8,454 nucleotides of DNA. It comes from Gemmatimonadota bacterium. Its GTDB lineage: Bacteria > Gemmatimonadota > Gemmatimonadetes > Gemmatimonadales > GWC2-71-9. Location of the stretch: the NCBI GenBank assembly GCA_003221825.1, contig QHUE01000040.1:1-8454 (forward strand), given 5' to 3'. Below are positions 4,658-8,454 of this stretch, piece after piece. The position numbers and the translations under genes are program-made. The notes under the pieces were generated by a model. The model was not told the DNA's origin, made no database searches, and was given only the letters and a program-made list of their open reading frames with translations. Each line of letters starts with the position of its first letter. Position 1 is the stretch's first letter.

Positions 4658-7384
4658 GTGTCACAACTCGCGCTGACGTTTGTTATCCTGTTGCAGAACC
4701 CTGCTCAGAGCCCGCCTCAGCCGCGGCGAGAGATTCTCGATCCCGGCACCATCGCCACCGAACAGCGCGTGACTCCCGCCGGCGTCCAGAGCGTGTTCAC
4801 CGACCGCGTCTTTGGCGTGCGGTTTGGTGCCAAGCCCGGCGAGATCTGGGTCACGGTGCATGGTGCCGCCTACCGCCTGGCCTGGCAGGACAACGCGCTG
4901 CGGGGCAGCGCCGCATTCGACGGCCGCTCGGGGGTGCAGGGAATCGCGATCGATCCCGTGAACGGCCGCGCACTCTTCAGCACGGTGGGCCTGCTGCCCG
5001 CGGACCTCGCGCGCAGCCGCATCCCCGGGTCGGCGGAGCTCGCGCATACCAAGTCCGTGACCCAGCTCTTCGCCTATGACGGCGATTCGGTCGCGCCGCG
5101 TCCGGGCGGCGGCGACAGCGCGGTGGTGCGGTGGTCCGCATCCGCCCTCGGTGACTACATCGCCGGATCGCCTGCCGTTGCGCGGCGCGCGAATGCTACC
5201 GGTCACCGCGTTGCCGTGTTGCCGCTGCCGGCCAACGATGCGCTCGCGGTGTTCGATGCGGACAGCGGCGTGCTGCTCAAGACCATTCCGCTAGGCGTGC
5301 TGCCCGTTGCGGCGGTGGTCAGTTGGGATGGCACGGTCGCGTACGTCTCGGTGATGGGCGGTCGCAAGCCCAGGGCAAAAGAACGCGCCGCGAAGCAGTG
5401 CTGCGATCCATTCGCCGAGCTGGTGCGCGTGGACGCACGCGGCATCGCGCAGCGAGGCAATGTGACGCGGGTGGATCTGGTGGCTGGCGCCGCCGGGAAG
5501 GCGATTCCTGTCGGTCGCCATCCGACGGGACTGGCGTGGGACGAGAGTGGCGCGCGGCTGTACGTCGCCAATAGCAACTCGGACACGGTCAGCGTGATCG
5601 ACACGCGCGGGGATAGCCTGCTCCGCTCGATCGCCATCGCACCGTTCCGCGAGCGCAGGATCGGCCTCGCGCCGACGGCGGTTGCCCTTTCACCGGATGC
5701 CCGGACGCTGTTCGTGACACTGGCTGGTGTGAACGCGGTCGCCGCCTACGGCCTGCCCGGCGACCAGCTGCGCGGGCTCGTGCCGACTGGGTGGTATCCG
5801 ACGAGCCTCGACGTCAGCGCCGACGGACGCGCGATCGCGGTCGGCTCATTGTTCGGCGTCGGATCGGGCGTTGGACGACCATTGGGCTTGACCGGTCGCT
5901 ACGTGCATTCCTACCGTGGTTCGGTCAACGTCATTCCGGAGCCGTCTGGTGCAGAGATCGCCGCCTATACGACGGCGGTCGCGCAGAACAATCGCCTGAC
6001 GCTGCGCACCGATAGTGCCGGGCCGGCGGTCGCACCCCGTCGCGATGTCGCCGCCCGCGCCGTGCCCGAGCGCCCCGGCGAGCCATCGCTGATCGACCAC
6101 GTCGTCTATATCGTCCGCGAGAACCGCACCTACGATCAGGTGTTCGGCGACATCGGCAAGGGCGCGAGCGACAGCTCGCTGGTGCAGTACGGGCGCGACG
6201 TCACGCCCAACGCGCACGCGCTCGCCGAGCAGTTCGTGCTGCTCGATCATTTCTTTGCGTCGGGCGGCAATTCGGCCGACGGCCACAACTGGCTCACGCA
6301 GGGGCGTGAGACCGACTATCCGATGTGGCCGCTCTATACCGGGCGCAGCTACCCGTCCGAGGGCGTGGATCCGCTCGCGTACTCGTCGGGCGGGTTCCTG
6401 TGGGAAGCGGCGCAGGCAAAGGGCAAGACGGTCCGGGTCTTTGGTGAATACGCGCCGTCGCCGCAATGGTACAGCGATACGATCCGCATGAATCTGCTGC
6501 AGCAGTATCGCGACTCACAGCCGCACAACCGGTCCTTCTTCCGTGCCCGCGTCGCGAAGCTGTACACCACGCGATCGGACATTCCGTCGCTCGACCGCGC
6601 GCTGGTGCGCGAGTATCCGGGCTGGACGATGACCGTGCCCGACGTCGTGAAGGCCGACATCGTGCTCGAGCATTTGCGCGAGTGGGAAGCGAAGCGTGCC
6701 ATGCCGAATCTCGTGCTGATCATTCTCCCCAGCGATCACACCGATGGCACCAATCCCGGGTGGTGTACGCCCAAGGCGTGCGTCGCGGACAACGATCTGG
6801 CCCTGGGCCAGATCGTCGCGGGGCTGTCACGCAGCTCGTTCTGGAAATCGATGGCGATCGTTGCGGTGGAGGATGACGCGCAAAACGGCGTCGATCATGT
6901 CGATGGCCATCGCACTGTGGCGTTGGTCGCGAGCCCCTACGCTCGGCGCGGCGTGATCGATCCCACGTTCTACGGGCAGCCGAGCATGGTGAAGACGATC
7001 GAGCTGATGCTCGGCCTGCCGGCGCTCAGCCTGTTCGACCTTGTCGCGACCGACATGCGCGCGAGCTTCATCGGCCCGGACGAAGCGCCCAACCTCGCGC
7101 CCTACACCGCGATCGAGCCACGGCAATCGCTGTACGAGGTGAACCAGCAGGTAGGCGCGATCACGGGCCCGGGGGCCGCCGAGCGTCGCCGTGCCGCACT
7201 GGCGTCGGCCCGAATGAACTTCCGGGACCCCGACGCCGCACCATCGGAGCTACTCAATCGAATTCTGTGGCACGACGCCCGCGGGTGGGGAGTGCCGTAT
7301 CCGGATGTGAAGCACTCCTTGTTCTTCCCGATGGCGGTCGATCTTACCGACGAAGAGCGGGAGGAGCGAGACCGGGATCGCTAG
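4658..7384 (+). CDS. Secreted YncE-like beta-propeller / phosphoesterase (alkaline phosphatase-like) fusion protein
   Basis: This two-domain exported protein matches the architecture annotated as bifunctional YncE family protein/alkaline phosphatase family protein. The C-terminal part belongs to the phosphoesterase family of AcpA and non-specific phospholipase C, metal-dependent enzymes cleaving phosphate esters; the actual substrate is unknown. It has 908 residues and starts at GTG 4658, supported by GGAGAG 8 bases upstream. The N-terminus has a short hydrophobic stretch (LALTFVILL) but no positive charge, so the signal peptide is atypical. Residues about 45-425 form a propeller with YVTN-type blades such as RLYVANSNSDTVSVIDTRGD and GWYPTSLDVSADGRAIAV. 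Residues about 478-830 hold the phosphoesterase: RENRTYDQ (E488, N489, T491, D493), GHNW (542-545), SDHTDG (D693, H694, D696) and EDDAQNGVDHVDGHR (738-752), all typical metal and active-site segments. Vicinal cysteines C248-C249 lie in a charged propeller loop, and C703 and C708 lie close together near the active site. It diverges from the DUF5916 gene and its end overlaps the transporter gene by 41 bp. Confidence 0.9.
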   Translation: MSQLALTFVILLQNPAQSPPQPRREILDPGTIATEQRVTPAGVQSVFTDRVFGVRFGAKPGEIWVTVHGAAYRLAWQDNALRGSAAFDGRSGVQGIAIDPVNGRALFSTVGLLPADLARSRIPGSAELAHTKSVTQLFAYDGDSVAPRPGGGDSAVVRWSASALGDYIAGSPAVARRANATGHRVAVLPLPANDALAVFDADSGVLLKTIPLGVLPVAAVVSWDGTVAYVSVMGGRKPRAKERAAKQCCDPFAELVRVDARGIAQRGNVTRVDLVAGAAGKAIPVGRHPTGLAWDESGARLYVANSNSDTVSVIDTRGDSLLRSIAIAPFRERRIGLAPTAVALSPDARTLFVTLAGVNAVAAYGLPGDQLRGLVPTGWYPTSLDVSADGRAIAVGSLFGVGSGVGRPLGLTGRYVHSYRGSVNVIPEPSGAEIAAYTTAVAQNNRLTLRTDSAGPAVAPRRDVAARAVPERPGEPSLIDHVVYIVRENRTYDQVFGDIGKGASDSSLVQYGRDVTPNAHALAEQFVLLDHFFASGGNSADGHNWLTQGRETDYPMWPLYTGRSYPSEGVDPLAYSSGGFLWEAAQAKGKTVRVFGEYAPSPQWYSDTIRMNLLQQYRDSQPHNRSFFRARVAKLYTTRSDIPSLDRALVREYPGWTMTVPDVVKADIVLEHLREWEAKRAMPNLVLIILPSDHTDGTNPGWCTPKACVADNDLALGQIVAGLSRSSFWKSMAIVAVEDDAQNGVDHVDGHRTVALVASPYARRGVIDPTFYGQPSMVKTIELMLGLPALSLFDLVATDMRASFIGPDEAPNLAPYTAIEPRQSLYEVNQQVGAITGPGAAERRRAALASARMNFRDPDAAPSELLNRILWHDARGWGVPYPDVKHSLFFPMAVDLTDEEREERDRDR

Positions 7385-8237
7385 CGGTCGGCATCCTGCG
7401 CGCGATGGCAACGCCGACGAGGCACAGCACGCCACCCAGCACAGCGATTACGCTCGGCGCCTCGCTGAGTATGAGCGCGCTCATCACGATGGTGAGTGGC
7501 GGCACGAGGTAAGCAGTCGCCGCGAGCCGCCCCGCCGAACCCCGCGCGAGGGCGTAGGCCCAGGTCGTGAAGGCAATCGACGTCGGAAAGACGCCCAGAA
7601 AGACGAGCCAGCCGATGGCGCCCGTGGGTGCGGCCCGCCACTCGCGCACCAGCTGTGGTGCGTAGGGCAGGCAAAAGAGCGCTCCCACCGCGCAGCAGGT
7701 CCAGGTCGCTTGCAGTGCAGTGATCCGATGCAAAACCGGCTTCTCGGCAACCATCCCGACGGCAGACGACAGCGCCGCCAGCAGACAGAGCATGACCCCC
7801 ACGAGCGAAGCGCTGCCGGACGACGTCGCGAGCCCGATCACGACGACGCCGCCGAACGCGAGCGCGCCGCCCAGCAGCAGATTCGGCGTGGTGCGCTCCT
7901 GCAAGAACACCGCGGCCAGCGCGACTATGAAAATCGGAGCGATCAGCACGAGCATCGCCGCCGTGCCGGCGTCGACGCGCCGTTCGGCTTCGTTCAGCAC
8001 GACCTGGTAGACGCCGAACCACAGCACACCGGCGAGCACGAGGAGCGCGAGCTCGCGTCGCGTGGGGCGGACCGTCGGACGGGACAGGACCAGCGCGCCT
8101 AACAGCACGCTGCCCAAGGCCAGCCGGCCCAGCGCGAGTGGGCCCGGGGAGAATGAGCGCCCCGCGGCCCGGATGCCGACGAAGGCGGCGGCCCAGAGGA
8201 CGACGGAGACGAGGGCCGCGAGGAACGCTTTGCGCAT
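7344..8237 (-). CDS. EamA family (DMT superfamily) membrane transporter
   Basis: This 297-residue protein has the size and about ten membrane segments expected of EamA/RhaT-type drug/metabolite transporters, which commonly export amino acids or other small metabolites across the inner membrane. Approximate segments are 5-25, 32-52, 61-81, 91-112, 119-138, 144-163, 175-193, 208-226, 236-256 and 262-281, in two five-helix halves. Family signatures include LWAAAFVGIRA near the N-terminus, LGRLALGSVLLGAL, GTAAMLVLIAPIF followed by FLQERTTP in the first half, and AATAYLVPPLTIVMSAL followed by LSEAPS in the second. The ATG at 8237 follows no visible Shine-Dalgarno sequence. A -10-like TATCAT ends 7 bases before the ATG, suggesting a leaderless or nearly leaderless transcript, or translation coupled to the Rid-like gene 29 bp upstream. 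Its last codons overlap the end of the opposing phosphoesterase gene. The substrate cannot be told from sequence. Confidence 0.92.
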   Translation of the reverse strand: MRKAFLAALVSVVLWAAAFVGIRAAGRSFSPGPLALGRLALGSVLLGALVLSRPTVRPTRRELALLVLAGVLWFGVYQVVLNEAERRVDAGTAAMLVLIAPIFIVALAAVFLQERTTPNLLLGGALAFGGVVVIGLATSSGSASLVGVMLCLLAALSSAVGMVAEKPVLHRITALQATWTCCAVGALFCLPYAPQLVREWRAAPTGAIGWLVFLGVFPTSIAFTTWAYALARGSAGRLAATAYLVPPLTIVMSALILSEAPSVIAVLGGVLCLVGVAIARRMPTASDPGLAPPALRR

Positions 8238-8258
8238 GCGCAGAATGATAACTGCGCA
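8237..8258. promoter_or_regulatory. Inverted repeat around a -10-like box at the transporter start
   Basis: TGCGCAG (8237-8243) and its exact reverse complement CTGCGCA (8252-8258) flank an 8-base AT-rich spacer. On the minus strand the spacer contains TATCAT (8250 down to 8245), five of six matches to TATAAT, which would start transcription near 8238, right at the ATG. The dyad could be an operator over the promoter, or a hairpin in a read-through transcript from the Rid-like gene. No -35 box is evident. Confidence 0.4.
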
Positions 8259-8266
8259 CCATCAGC

Positions 8267-8454
8267 TTAGCGTGCCGACATCGCCGTCGCGCCGATCGCG
8301 ATGAGTGCACCGTCATGACTCAACGACTGAACCCCCAGTACTGTGACGACTGGTGCGTTCGTCCCCAAAAACGCGGCGCCAGCGACGCGGATCGTCTCGA
8401 GATCGGCGGGATGATAGTTGACGACGTAGATCGTGAGCGCCGTGACGTCGCGCC
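8267..8454 (-). CDS. Rid family (YjgF/YER057c/UK114-like) protein, C-terminal part
   Basis: An open frame runs in from the right window edge and ends at TAA (8267-8269), giving the last 61 residues; the start is outside the window. The pattern fits the C-terminal half of a Rid-family protein: DVTALTIYVVNYHPADLETI corresponds to the strand and helix region, AAFLGTNAPVVTVLGVQSL to the segment around the family's PART motif, and GALIAIGATAMSA to the closing strand. Typical RidA enzymes hydrolyse reactive enamine/imine intermediates from PLP-dependent enzymes and use the arginine of the PAR motif. Here that position reads PVV, so the arginine is absent, and the usual IEIEA reads IAIGA. It therefore resembles Rid subgroups without the catalytic arginine, of unknown activity. 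It is 29 bp upstream of the EamA gene in the same direction, so the two may be an operon. The family call rests on a partial sequence. Confidence 0.6.
   Translation of the reverse strand, partial: RDVTALTIYVVNYHPADLETIRVAGAAFLGTNAPVVTVLGVQSLSHDGALIAIGATAMSAR

Noticed and set aside
7370..7389. Small hairpin (GACCG and CGGTC arms) at the convergent gene ends as a terminator
   Set aside because: Five-base stem with a ten-base loop and no T-tract on either strand; common by chance in GC-rich DNA.
7381..8316. 311-codon minus-strand frame overlapping the transporter
   Set aside because: It is Arg/Ala/Gly rich with no membrane segments, while the other frame gives a clean ten-helix EamA protein.
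1..8454. CRISPR array, tRNA, rRNA, transposase, phage, toxin-antitoxin or other defence system
   Set aside because: No regularly spaced repeats, RNA-gene signatures, recombinase motifs or small paired genes were seen on either strand; the window is filled by five conventional genes, one of them partial.

Overview
The window is GC-rich and densely coding, and looks like an ordinary chromosomal stretch of a diderm (Gram-negative-type) bacterium. A DUF5916 outer-membrane beta-barrel beside a secreted S9 peptidase and a propeller-phosphoesterase fusion is a gene mix I associate with Gemmatimonadota or related soil lineages. That taxonomic guess is inference from gene content only.

Layout, left to right. 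(1) A perfect 28-bp palindrome at 9-36. (2) An S9 prolyl-oligopeptidase-type secreted peptidase on the minus strand, ending at 58. (3) Upstream of it on the same strand, a DUF5916 outer-membrane protein with an N-terminal CBM9-like domain. (4) A tight divergent junction of 24 bp as the starts are called, with a short AT-rich patch that could carry -10 elements for both directions. (5) On the plus strand, a secreted two-domain protein: a YncE-type beta-propeller followed by an AcpA/phospholipase C-type phosphoesterase. (6) Converging on it with a 41-bp overlap of coding ends, an EamA-family (DMT superfamily) membrane transporter on the minus strand. (7) At the right edge, the C-terminal part of a Rid-family (YjgF/UK114-like) protein on the minus strand, cut by the window end and 29 bp upstream of the transporter.

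How the genes may work together. Genes 2, 3 and 5 all look exported: a periplasmic or secreted peptidase, an outer-membrane barrel with a ligand-binding-type domain, and a secreted phosphoesterase. The simplest reading is scavenging of peptides and organic phosphate at the cell envelope, but this is inferred from families and placement. The Rid-like gene and the EamA transporter form a second possible unit, plausibly handling and exporting a small metabolite or amino acid.

I found no CRISPR array, tRNA, rRNA, transposase, phage gene or recognisable defence system, and no gene-free stretch over 300 bases. No clearly new system is visible. The points most worth a second look are the palindrome, the shared divergent promoter patch with its start-codon ambiguity, the dyad around a -10-like box at the transporter start, and the Rid-like protein that lacks the usual catalytic arginine.
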